Of a stretch of 15,169 nt of DNA, positions 6,785-13,287 are shown in pieces. The notes under the pieces were generated by a model. The model did not search any database. It saw nothing but the letters and a program-made list of their open reading frames with translations, and had not been told where the DNA came from. A program made the translations under genes and the position numbers. Source of the DNA: Helicobacter sp. (GTDB taxonomy: Bacteria > Campylobacterota > Campylobacteria > Campylobacterales > Helicobacteraceae); the NCBI GenBank assembly GCA_022766795.1, contig JALEPE010000065.1, forward strand, positions 1 through 15,169. The letters run 5' to 3'. The number at the start of each line of letters is the position of its first letter. Within the stretch, counting starts at the first letter, position 1.

Positions 6785-7813
6785 ATGAGAAAATTTAATA
6801 TTGCAGTGGTAGGCGCGACAGGCGCGGTGGGTGAAGAGATTTTTAGAGTGTTAGGGGAGCGGAATCTACCCATTAATAAACTTGTGCCATTAGCAAGTGC
6901 GCGAAGCGTAGGCAGAGAGGTGGAGTTTCAAGGTGAAATGCTAAAGGTAAAGGAGCTAACCCACGAGGTTTTTGAGGAAGAAAATATTGAGATTGCTTTC
7001 TTTTCGGCAGGTGGAAGCGTGAGCGCAGAGTTTGCGCCTAGCGCGGCAAAAGCAGGTGCGGTTGTGATTGATAATACAAGCCATTTCAGAATGCAACAAG
7101 ATGTGCCACTTGTCGTGCCAGAAGTCAATCCGCAGGATATTGCCTTGTGGGAGAAAACCGGGATTATTGCAAATCCAAACTGCTCCACAATTCAAATGGT
7201 GCAAGTGTTAGAGCCATTGCATAGGGCTTTTGGGATAGAGCGCGTAGATGTTAGCACTTATCAAGCGGTTTCAGGCGCGGGTAAAAAGGGAATGGAGGAG
7301 CTTGTAGTACAAATGCAAAAATTCTTTGATTTTAGTTTGGAATCTTGTGAGCCTAAGGCGTTTCCACATAGAATCGCACTGAATGTGATTCCACATATTG
7401 ATGTATTTTTGGGTAATGACTACACCAAAGAAGAAATGAAAATGGTCAATGAAACCAACAAGATTATGCATAGTGATTTTGCAGTGAGTGCCACTTGTGT
7501 GCGTGTGCCTGTTTTGCGTAGTCATAGTGAGGCAATTACGATTAAATTTGCGCGCGAAGTGAATGCGAAAGAGGCGCAAGAAGTGCTAAGCAAGGCTGAA
7601 AGTGTCGTGCTGATAGATAATCCACAAGAAAAATCTTATCCTATGCCAATCATTGCAACCGATAGAGATGAAACTTATGTAGGTAGAGTTCGCGTAGATA
7701 ACTATGATAAGAGTATTTTGCATCTTTGGTGCGTGGCAGACCAGATTCGTGTAGGTGCGGCAACAAACGCGGTGCGGATTGCGCAAAAATGGATCGCAAT
7801 GCAAGGGGAATAA
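6785..7813 (+). CDS. asd: Aspartate-semialdehyde dehydrogenase
   Basis: The enzyme reduces beta-aspartyl phosphate to aspartate semialdehyde with NADPH, the branch point to lysine, diaminopimelate, threonine and methionine, and so is required for peptidoglycan precursors. The start is taken at the ATG at 6785 (342 residues). The longer frame from 6731 would overlap flgR by 44 bases, while 6785 has AAGGAG at 6774-6779 and puts the NADP-binding GATGAVGEE near the N-terminus (residues 10-18). The nucleophile is Cys133 in NPNCSTIQM. The acid-base His247 lies in RSHSEA, and SGAGKKGMEEL and HRIALNVIPHID are further family motifs. It lies 10 bases after flgR, an order that I recall also from C. jejuni. 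Cytoplasmic. Highly secure. Confidence 0.97.
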   Translation: MRKFNIAVVGATGAVGEEIFRVLGERNLPINKLVPLASARSVGREVEFQGEMLKVKELTHEVFEEENIEIAFFSAGGSVSAEFAPSAAKAGAVVIDNTSHFRMQQDVPLVVPEVNPQDIALWEKTGIIANPNCSTIQMVQVLEPLHRAFGIERVDVSTYQAVSGAGKKGMEELVVQMQKFFDFSLESCEPKAFPHRIALNVIPHIDVFLGNDYTKEEMKMVNETNKIMHSDFAVSATCVRVPVLRSHSEAITIKFAREVNAKEAQEVLSKAESVVLIDNPQEKSYPMPIIATDRDETYVGRVRVDNYDKSILHLWCVADQIRVGAATNAVRIAQKWIAMQGE

Positions 7814-7822
7814 AGGTTGGGA

Positions 7823-8287
7823 ATGGAGATACATTCCATTTTGTTTGTATGTTTGGGAAACATTTGCCGCTCCCCTTTAGCAGAGGGAATCGCAAGGGAG
7901 ATTGCAAGAAAGGCAGGATTGTCTTTGCGTTTGGATTCTGCAGGGACGAGCGGGTGGCATATTGATGAGCCACCCTGTGAGCGTTCTATTATGGTAGGCA
8001 AACGACACAAAATTGATATTTCTAATCTTAAAGGGCGCAAAGTCAGTGTGTATAGCGATTTGGAATTTGACTTAATTATTGCAATGGATAGGCAAAATTA
8101 TAGTGATTTGTTGCAGCTTGGCTTTCCGCGTGAGAAACTTGCTTTAATGGGAGATTTTGGTTTAGGAGGGCAAGAGATTCCAGACCCTTATTATTTTAGA
8201 GATTTAGATGGCTTTGAAAAAGTCTATTCTATGTTAGAGAGTGCTATTACAGAGTTGATTGAGCGGATTTTAGATAAAAGGTTGTGA
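7823..8287 (+). CDS. Low-molecular-weight protein-tyrosine phosphatase
   Basis: This is a phosphotyrosine phosphatase of the LMW-PTP family. The ATG at 7823 is preferred (154 residues, AAAGG at 7812-7816, six bases upstream). A TTG two codons earlier is in frame. The P-loop VCLGNICRSP sits at residues 9-18, with nucleophile Cys10 and Arg16 (the C-x5-R motif). The general acid is Asp121 in PDPYYF. The second cysteine, Cys15, could give redox control by a disulfide with Cys10, as known in other members. Absence of a signal peptide places it in the cytoplasm. It starts nine bases after asd and is probably the last gene of the gyrA-flgR-asd operon. No tyrosine kinase gene is nearby, so its substrate is not indicated. 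An arsenate reductase is less likely because the sequence is of canonical LMW-PTP type. I see no clear terminator after it. Confidence 0.93.
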   Translation: MEIHSILFVCLGNICRSPLAEGIAREIARKAGLSLRLDSAGTSGWHIDEPPCERSIMVGKRHKIDISNLKGRKVSVYSDLEFDLIIAMDRQNYSDLLQLGFPREKLALMGDFGLGGQEIPDPYYFRDLDGFEKVYSMLESAITELIERILDKRL

Positions 8288-8416
8288 TTCTCTGTCTTTA
8301 CACCTTGGTTTATGGTTATGTGTTTTTTATTTGTTAAGGACTTTGCTTGCAGCAATCTGTTGCAATGGAATCGTTAAAGAAACTAAAAAGAATCCTGAAC
8401 TTTTCTTTTTTCTAAA

Positions 8417-8456
8417 GGGGCAAGGGGTTCTACTTGCGAAGCGTCCCCCTTACCCC
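8417..8456. repeat. G/C-rich imperfect hairpin
   Basis: GGGGCAAGGGG (8417-8427) pairs with CCCCTTACCCC (8446-8456) with a single C-A mismatch around an 18-nt loop, an unusually strong stem for this AT-rich DNA. It lies 130 bases after the phosphatase stop, in the convergent gap. It is not followed by a T tract on either strand, so it is not a standard terminator, although it could stabilise a 3' end. Confidence 0.6.
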
Positions 8457-8473
8457 CTTAAACCCCAAACCCC
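8445..8473 (-). other. G-quadruplex motif on the minus strand
   Basis: Read on the minus strand, the order is G4-TTT-G4-TTTAA-G5-TAA-G5, four runs of four to five guanines with loops of 3, 5 and 3 bases. This satisfies the standard intramolecular quadruplex pattern with room to spare. On the plus strand it appears as CCCCCTTACCCCC followed by TTAAACCCCAAACCCC. The minus strand is the coding direction of fliR upstream, so read-through transcripts of fliR would carry the G-rich version. Confidence 0.75.
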
Positions 8474-8507
8474 TAGCACGCTTACCCCTCCGTCCTTACC
8501 CACCACT

Positions 8508-8690
8508 TCCGTCATTGCGAGGCAATACCGAAGATGTATTTGCGTAAGCAACTCACCCGCTTTGAGCTGCAAATCCATAATTCATCATAAAGAAAGCTTT
8601 ACAATGGAATCCTTAAAGCAGTATAATCCTTAAAGCAATCTAAAATTATAGATTACCGCGAAGCGACAGTTAGCGTTTTGTCATTGCCTC
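8508..8690. repeat. Dispersed palindromic repeat, distant copy
   Basis: The core CGTCATTGCGAG (8510-8521) is followed by blocks shared with R2 (CTCACCCGCTTTGAGCT near 8551 and ATAAAGAAAGCTTTACAATG near 8587, compared with R1 and copy A) and ends with ACAATGGAATCCTTA near 8613. An inverted partner begins about 30 bases later, with TATAGATTACCGC (8647-8659) and GTCATTGC (8680-8687). A 100-codon frame over this region (8331-8633) starts with TTG and is made of repeat sequence, so it is not counted as a gene. Confidence 0.75.
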
Positions 8691-8702
8691 CGATTCAAAA
8701 GG

Positions 8703-9482
8703 CTAGAAAGCAGTTTGGAATAGAAGCGTTAGAGCGTCAAATGCACTTAAAAATTCGCGTTTAAAATGTAAGATGATTGCAGGAATAATAACAATCAAAA
8801 CAGCAAAAGCCACCGCAATTTTCACAGGAAATCCAATGGCTAAGAGGTTAAATTGTGGGTGCGCTTTCATAATCATACCAAAAATAATATCGCTTAATAA
8901 AATTAAGGCGATAATAGGAAAAGACATCGTAAGCCCAATCACAAAAAGGTGCGCAAAAGACTTGACAATGTATTCTATATAATTTTGCGAATACATAAAC
9001 CCGCCAAGCGGAATCTCTTTGATACTTTCTCCCACAAAATAAAAGAACAAATGGTGATAATCAAGCCCCAAAGCAATGAGCAGAGCAAGAAGTGTAAGCA
9101 GTTGCCCAACAATAGGCTTTTGCGCACCCGTGATGGGGTCATACGCATTGGCAATCGTCAATCCCATTGCAAAAGAAATCAACTCCCCACCAAAGGAAAT
9201 CATACCAAAGACAATTTGCAATGCCATAGAAGCAAGAAATCCAAGCATAATTTCTGAAAGCCCCGCAACAATAAAGCGCAAAATTGTCCAATTTGCAGGT
9301 GGCACAACATCTAAGAGAGGGATAAAAACAATCGTAAGCCAAAAAATAAGCGCACCCTTAATGGAATTGCTAATCATTTGGTTTTCAAAAAAAGGAAAAA
9401 ACGCAATGATTCCTGCAAAACGCAAGAGTAACAACAAAAAGTTTGCAACATTACCCTCTGTCAAATAAGCTAGAAGTTCCAT
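8703..9482 (-). CDS. fliR: Flagellar biosynthesis protein FliR
   Basis: FliR is an integral membrane protein of the flagellar type III export gate, assembling with FliP and FliQ under the basal body. At 259 residues it has the family's normal length. About six hydrophobic segments are visible (roughly 13-33, 41-60, 68-95, 126-151, 176-204, 221-239). Family-typical motifs are GLTIANAYDPITGAQKP (107-123) and AHPQFNLLAIGFPVKI (207-222). The start ATG at 9480-9482 has only a weak purine stretch upstream (AGAGATT), and the frame begins 36 bases after the ABC ATPase stop. It is the last gene of the rpsB-tsf-ABC-fliR group, an arrangement I recall from C. jejuni (Cj1182c to Cj1179c). It converges on the phosphatase gene. 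Secure. Confidence 0.95.
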   Translation of the reverse strand: MELLAYLTEGNVANFLLLLLRFAGIIAFFPFFENQMISNSIKGALIFWLTIVFIPLLDVVPPANWTILRFIVAGLSEIMLGFLASMALQIVFGMISFGGELISFAMGLTIANAYDPITGAQKPIVGQLLTLLALLIALGLDYHHLFFYFVGESIKEIPLGGFMYSQNYIEYIVKSFAHLFVIGLTMSFPIIALILLSDIIFGMIMKAHPQFNLLAIGFPVKIAVAFAVLIVIIPAIILHFKREFLSAFDALTLLFQTAF

Positions 9483-9518
9483 TAATCAAGAATCTCTGTG
9501 AGCAAATCCCATTGTAGC

Positions 9519-10157
9519 CTAATCAGCCCGTTTTAATGCGGCATTCTCAAGTCTGTAAGCATACATTGCCTTTTTAGCTAAAATCGGGTCGTGCGTTGCA
9601 AAAACAAGCAAGGATTGTGTTAATTTAGCATAATCAAACAAAAGCTCCATTACGCTAAAGGCTGTTTCTCTATCTAAATTCCCCGTTGGCTCATCGGCAA
9701 AAATAATTTTGGGTCTTTTAGTGAGAATCCTAGCAATAGAAAGCCGCTGCTGCTGCCCTCCGCTTAATGTACCAATGTTTTGAGGGAGAATCTCTAAGAT
9801 TCCAAACAAGCTTAAGAGTTCGTGGTCTATTTTTTCGCCACTCAAGAGGGACGCAACCTCTAAGTTCTCTTGTGCGTTAAATCCAGAAAATAAATAATGG
9901 GATTGAAAAATGATACCAATATCGTTGCGTCTTAATGCAAGAAGCTTATCCGCAGACAAACGATAAATATCATTGCCCAATATCATTACTTTGCCACTTT
10001 GGGGCTTTTGGAATCCAGAAAGAATATGCAGAAGTGTGCTTTTTCCACTTCCGCTCACACCCATAATAGAAAGTGTTTCTCCAGCTCCTAATTCCAAAGA
10101 AACATTTTCTAAAATTTGGCGGTCATACGCAAAGGATAAATTCTTCGCAACAAGCAT
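9519..10157 (-). CDS. ABC transporter ATP-binding protein, LolD/MacB type
   Basis: This is the nucleotide-binding subunit of an ABC system, 212 residues, peripheral on the inner membrane. All motifs are present: Walker A GVSGSGKS (33-40), Q-loop Gln85, signature LSGGQQQR (131-138), Walker B IIFADEPTGNLD (151-162) and H-loop His189 in ATHD. The sequence style (YRLSADKLLALRRNDIGIIF, EPTGNLD) is that of the LolD/MacB/FtsE group, which extrudes lipoproteins or drives mechanotransmission rather than importing solutes. No permease is encoded next to it, so the partner must lie elsewhere. The ATG comes only seven bases after the tsf stop with a weak ribosome site, which suggests translational coupling. 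FtsE is an alternative, but FtsX is not adjacent. LolD is the most likely role, by inference. Confidence 0.88.
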   Translation of the reverse strand: MLVAKNLSFAYDRQILENVSLELGAGETLSIMGVSGSGKSTLLHILSGFQKPQSGKVMILGNDIYRLSADKLLALRRNDIGIIFQSHYLFSGFNAQENLEVASLLSGEKIDHELLSLFGILEILPQNIGTLSGGQQQRLSIARILTKRPKIIFADEPTGNLDRETAFSVMELLFDYAKLTQSLLVFATHDPILAKKAMYAYRLENAALKRAD

Positions 10158-10164
10158 TATAAGC

Positions 10165-11232
10165 TTAGCCTAATTGTGCCGCTACTTCATCTGCAAAGCT
10201 ACAAGCTTGTTTCTCGATTCCCTCGCCAAGCTCAAAGCGCACATACTCCACAACCTCAATGGAATCCCCAAGCTCTTTGGATTTATCCACTAAAACTTGT
10301 GCGATTGTTTTTTTGTCGTCCATTACAAAGAATTGTCCAAGCAATGTAAGCCTTTGGTCTAAAATTGTGGAATCTGCTTTAAATCTCTCTAATTGTCCGG
10401 GCAAAATCTTATCCCAAATCGCTTCGGGTTTGCCTTGCGCTTTCAATTCTGCCTTCAAAGCTTCCTCTTGCTTTGCTAGAATCTCATCTGTTAGCTCTAG
10501 CTGACTAATGTATTGTGGAATCTTATGCAAAGGCTTTCCAAGTCTTTTTAGCTCTTCATTTTCTTTTTCAAGTTCCGCAATGATTGCTGTTTTTTCACTC
10601 TTGATAAAGTCCTTATCAAAGGAATGATAAGAAATCACTTGGGGTTTCATTGCCGCTGCGTGCATACAAAGATTCTTTGTAAAGTCCGCTAATTTTGCTG
10701 CATTAGCTTCGTTTTGGCATTTGAGTGCAATAATCACGCCCACACGCCCGTTAGAATGCACATAACCATTCACGATTCCACTACCTTGCGCTTTAATCTT
10801 TGCGATTCTACGCACAACAATATTCTCACCAATTTTTGCAATTTGAGACTTTAAGTATTCCTCAAATGTCGCTCCCTCAAAGGTTAAAGTGTGAAGCTCC
10901 TCTGCGCTGGAAACATCAGAATCCTGCACCAATGCAATCGTCTTTGCGCTTAGCTCTTTGAAGCCGTCATTTTTAGCAACAAAGTCTGTCTCGGAGTTAA
11001 TCTCTGCCATACTCACTTTTTTGAAATCAGGAGAAACTTTAAGGCTAATTGCACCCTCTGCTGCTACTCTATCAGCCTTTTTTGCTGCTTTGCTAAGCCC
11101 TTTTTCTCTTAAGTATTCTACAGCTTTATCTAAATCGCCACCCACTTCTACAAGGGCTTTTTTGCAATCCATCATTCCCGCATCTGTCATATCGCGGAGT
11201 TGTTTTACGAGTTGTGCGCTAATCTCTGCCAT
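10165..11232 (-). CDS. tsf: Elongation factor Ts
   Basis: EF-Ts is the guanine nucleotide exchange factor that releases GDP from EF-Tu. At 355 residues, the length is normal for Helicobacter and Campylobacter, which have a longer form than E. coli. The N-terminal UBA-like module contains LRDMTDAGMMDCKKAL (12-27), and the core contact motif TDFVAKN lies at 82-88, followed by the two dimerisation subdomains. The ATG at 11230-11232 has GGAGAGG in the nine-base spacer after rpsB, showing tight coupling with the ribosomal protein gene. The next gene begins seven bases after its stop. Cytoplasmic. Secure. Confidence 0.98.
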   Translation of the reverse strand: MAEISAQLVKQLRDMTDAGMMDCKKALVEVGGDLDKAVEYLREKGLSKAAKKADRVAAEGAISLKVSPDFKKVSMAEINSETDFVAKNDGFKELSAKTIALVQDSDVSSAEELHTLTFEGATFEEYLKSQIAKIGENIVVRRIAKIKAQGSGIVNGYVHSNGRVGVIIALKCQNEANAAKLADFTKNLCMHAAAMKPQVISYHSFDKDFIKSEKTAIIAELEKENEELKRLGKPLHKIPQYISQLELTDEILAKQEEALKAELKAQGKPEAIWDKILPGQLERFKADSTILDQRLTLLGQFFVMDDKKTIAQVLVDKSKELGDSIEVVEYVRFELGEGIEKQACSFADEVAAQLG

Positions 11233-11241
11233 TGCCTCTCC

Positions 11242-12036
11242 TTATTCTGCTTCTACACTTTTGGCGAAATCTTCTTCGCTCATTGCTTCCTCAAGCACTT
11301 CTTGTTTCTCCTCTTCGCTCGCAGGTTCTACCACTTCAGATACCGGTGCTTCACCACCTGCGATTGCGCGTCCTTCTGTAATAGCCTCTGCCATTTCCTT
11401 GCAGAATAGTTGAATAGAACGAATCGCATCATCGTTTCCGGGAATTGGATAATCCACCATATCGGGGTCGCAGTTTGTATCCAACGGCGCAACCACAGGG
11501 ATTCCAAGTCTTCTAGCCTCTGCCACAGCGATTTTTTCTTTTGCCGCGTCAATGACAAAAATCATATCCGGAGCTTTCTTAAGATGACGCACACCACCAA
11601 GATATTGCGTTAATTTCTCTTTTTTGCGCTGAATCATCAATTTTTCTTTTTTTGTTAGTAAATCAATTTGTCCGCTAGATTCCATTTCCTCAATGATTTC
11701 AAGCTTACGAATGGACTTTTTAATGGTTGAAAAGTTTGTGAGCATTCCACCAAGCCAACGATAATTCACATAAGGCGCATTCACACTATCCGCGTAAGCT
11801 TTAAGTGTCTCACTTGCTTGTTTTTTCGTCCCTACAAACATAATTGTCTTACCCTCTGCTGCTGCATCACGCACGATATTATAAGTGTAGCGAAAATAAC
11901 GCAAAGTTTTTTGCAAATCAATGATATGAATATTTTTGCGCACACCAAAAATGTATTTTTTCATTTTTGGATTCCATCGTCTTGTTTGGTGTCCAAAATG
12001 CACACCGCATTCCAAAAGATCTTTCATTGTTACCAT
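11242..12036 (-). CDS. rpsB: 30S ribosomal protein S2
   Basis: S2 joins the 30S subunit late and helps to recruit S1. The 264 residues open with MVTMKDLLECGVHFGHQTRR, which matches the usual epsilonproteobacterial start, so the first ATG (12034-12036), with AGGAGA five bases upstream, is chosen over the ATG three codons in. Family motifs include WNPKMKKYIFGVRKNIHIIDLQ, NYRWLGGMLTNFSTI and PIPGNDDAIRSI. The C-terminal tail (about 235-264) is rich in Glu and Val, an extension commonly seen in this phylum. It is the first gene of the rpsB-tsf-ABC-fliR group. A leader of about 270 bases precedes it and holds short palindromes that may be promoter or regulatory structures. Confidence 0.98.
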   Translation of the reverse strand: MVTMKDLLECGVHFGHQTRRWNPKMKKYIFGVRKNIHIIDLQKTLRYFRYTYNIVRDAAAEGKTIMFVGTKKQASETLKAYADSVNAPYVNYRWLGGMLTNFSTIKKSIRKLEIIEEMESSGQIDLLTKKEKLMIQRKKEKLTQYLGGVRHLKKAPDMIFVIDAAKEKIAVAEARRLGIPVVAPLDTNCDPDMVDYPIPGNDDAIRSIQLFCKEMAEAITEGRAIAGGEAPVSEVVEPASEEEKQEVLEEAMSEEDFAKSVEAE

Positions 12037-12310
12037 AGTATTCTCCTATTTGTTTTGGTTTTCCCTCCACGCTCCTTAAACGCTTAAATTCATTGCGCAA
12101 CCTAAACTAGGATTAGCGTGTGTGAAATTTGATAAAATAAAAGGTGTTTATTTTACTAAAAAATTATTTAAATTTAGCTAAATTAAAGCTAGGCTTTTAT
12201 AGCCTTGCTTGCATTTTTTGAGATTAAAGATACAAATCCGCACTTTTTTGCGTTTTTTACTTACTATAATATTGTCTATTCATTGTTAGAATTTTGCATT
12301 TAAGACGCAA
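12037..12310 (-). promoter_or_regulatory. Upstream region of rpsB with palindromes
   Basis: This is a 274-base AT-rich gap between the reductase stop and rpsB, with no ORF worth calling. It holds a perfect 14-bp palindrome AATTTAGCTAAATT (12171-12184) and a small hairpin AGGCT-TTTAT-AGCCT (12191-12205). On the minus strand the latter contains TATAAA (12196-12201), a possible -10 about 155 bases before rpsB. A second possible leftward -10 is the TATTAT tract near 12268. E. coli rpsB is autoregulated through its leader by S2. Whether these palindromes act similarly is unknown. Confidence 0.4.
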
Positions 12311-13147
12311 TTACGGGTAAATTTCCTCTAATAATTTGTCCAAAAAAGAGCTTTTGTTTGTATCCAAACCGCTTAGAATCTGCTTATCCTCTACACTTAA
12401 AGAGAAATCAAAGACATTAAGATTTTCTATCATTCTATGTTTTTTGGAAGTTTTTGGAATCACGCTGATGCCTTGTTCAATCAAGAATCGCAAAACCACC
12501 TGCGCGGGTGTTTTATCGTATTTTTGTGCTATGTTTTTAAGCGTGGGATTCTCTAAAATAGAGCCTCCTGCCACATTTTTTCCTGCAATAAAAGGACTCC
12601 AGCTTTGTAGCAATATTTTGCCTTGCATTGCCTCCCTCAAGGGCCTTTGCTGCATTAATAAATGTGTCTCGCATTGATTGATTGCAGGGATTACTTCACA
12701 AGTTTGCACAAACTCCCGATATGCCTTTGTGCCAAAATTTGAAATGCCAATAGCCTTTAAGATTCCTTGTTTATAAAAAGATTCCATTGCCTTATACATC
12801 GCCTTGGATTGAGTGTAGGGCTCGTGGATAAGCAAAGAATCTATGTAGTCAAGCCCTAATCTTTGGAGTGATTTTTCAATAGACTTTTTGGTTGAATCCT
12901 CACTATTTGCGTCCAAAAGTTTTGTTTGGATAAAAAACTCCTCACGCTTGATTCCGCCCTTAATTGCGTTATTTATTGCCATACCAAGCTCGGCTTCATT
13001 ATGATACATTTGTGCGCTATCAAAAAGCCGATAACCCACTTCTATGGCTTCGCTCATCGCCTTTTGTCCTGCTTTGCCCGTGAGTGAATAAGTGCCAAGC
13101 CCAAGAAGTGGCATTGTAACGCCATTGTTAAGTGTGAGAGTTTGCAT
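12311..13147 (-). CDS. Aldo/keto reductase, 2,5-diketogluconate reductase-like
   Basis: This NADPH-dependent oxidoreductase reduces carbonyl compounds to alcohols; the substrate is not predictable. The start is set at the ATG at 13145-13147 (278 residues), which has AAAAAAGGAGCGAA directly upstream and begins TLNNGVTMPLLGLGTY as usual for the family. The frame extends 32 codons further without recognisable sequence. The (beta/alpha)8 barrel carries the full catalytic tetrad Asp43, Tyr48, Lys76 and His108 (GYRLFDSAQMY, QTKL, LIHEP). ISNFG and the NADP-binding VIPKTSKKHR lie later. The ORF at 13183-13287, 35 bases upstream, encodes a Tat signal peptide in another frame, so an ancestral form may have been exported. 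As read here the enzyme is cytoplasmic. Enzyme family secure, biological role unknown. Confidence 0.93.
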   Translation of the reverse strand: MQTLTLNNGVTMPLLGLGTYSLTGKAGQKAMSEAIEVGYRLFDSAQMYHNEAELGMAINNAIKGGIKREEFFIQTKLLDANSEDSTKKSIEKSLQRLGLDYIDSLLIHEPYTQSKAMYKAMESFYKQGILKAIGISNFGTKAYREFVQTCEVIPAINQCETHLLMQQRPLREAMQGKILLQSWSPFIAGKNVAGGSILENPTLKNIAQKYDKTPAQVVLRFLIEQGISVIPKTSKKHRMIENLNVFDFSLSVEDKQILSGLDTNKSSFLDKLLEEIYP

Positions 13148-13182
13148 TTTCGCTCCTTTTTTAGAATCCCTTGGAGTTTGTT

Positions 13183-13287
13183 TCAAATCTTGCGTAAGAG
13201 TTTGGGAGAGAAAGCTCCAAATGCTGCTAATCCTGCAATACAAGCGGAAACCTTTAAAAACTCCCTGCGCCTAGAATGCTTTGCCAT
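13183..13287 (-). CDS. 34-residue ORF consisting of a twin-arginine (Tat) signal peptide
   Basis: The ATG at 13285-13287 follows an excellent ribosome site (AAGGAGCAAAA) and a TATAAT promoter. The protein reads as a Tat signal: SRRREFLK at residues 5-12, then a mildly hydrophobic core VSACIAGLAAFGAF (13-26), then SPKLLRKI and TGA (13183-13185). Nothing remains to export. The reductase ATG comes 35 bases later in a different frame; a single inserted base before the TGA would join them. Two readings are open. It may be the detached signal of a Tat-exported reductase broken by a frameshift, or a free-standing signal-like peptide such as the small Tat-motif proteins seen next to redox enzymes. 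That it is translated is likely from the start signals. Its function is not recognised. Confidence 0.7.
   Translation of the reverse strand: MAKHSRRREFLKVSACIAGLAAFGAFSPKLLRKI

Noticed and set aside
8331..8633. 100-codon frame on the plus strand after the phosphatase gene
   Set aside because: It starts with TTG without a ribosome site, is low in complexity, and is translated from the C-rich block and the palindromic repeat.
9076..9468. 130-codon plus-strand frame inside fliR
   Set aside because: It is an antisense shadow of fliR, whose identity is clear from its motifs and hydrophobic pattern.
10958..11413. 151-codon plus-strand frame over tsf and rpsB
   Set aside because: It is a Ser/Ala-rich antisense shadow spanning the junction of two unmistakable genes.
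12239..12258. CGCA-TGCG stem with a T tract on the plus strand as a terminator
   Set aside because: The stem has only four pairs and no plus-strand gene lies upstream, so nothing would be terminated.
13148..13243. 32-residue N-terminal extension of the reductase
   Set aside because: The extension has no family similarity, overlaps the Tat-signal ORF in another frame, and the ATG at 13147 has an excellent ribosome site.
13183..13287. Programmed -1 frameshifting joining the Tat peptide to the reductase
   Set aside because: The candidate heptamers (T CCC AAA and G TTT TTA) do not allow re-pairing in the -1 frame, and no obvious stimulatory structure follows.
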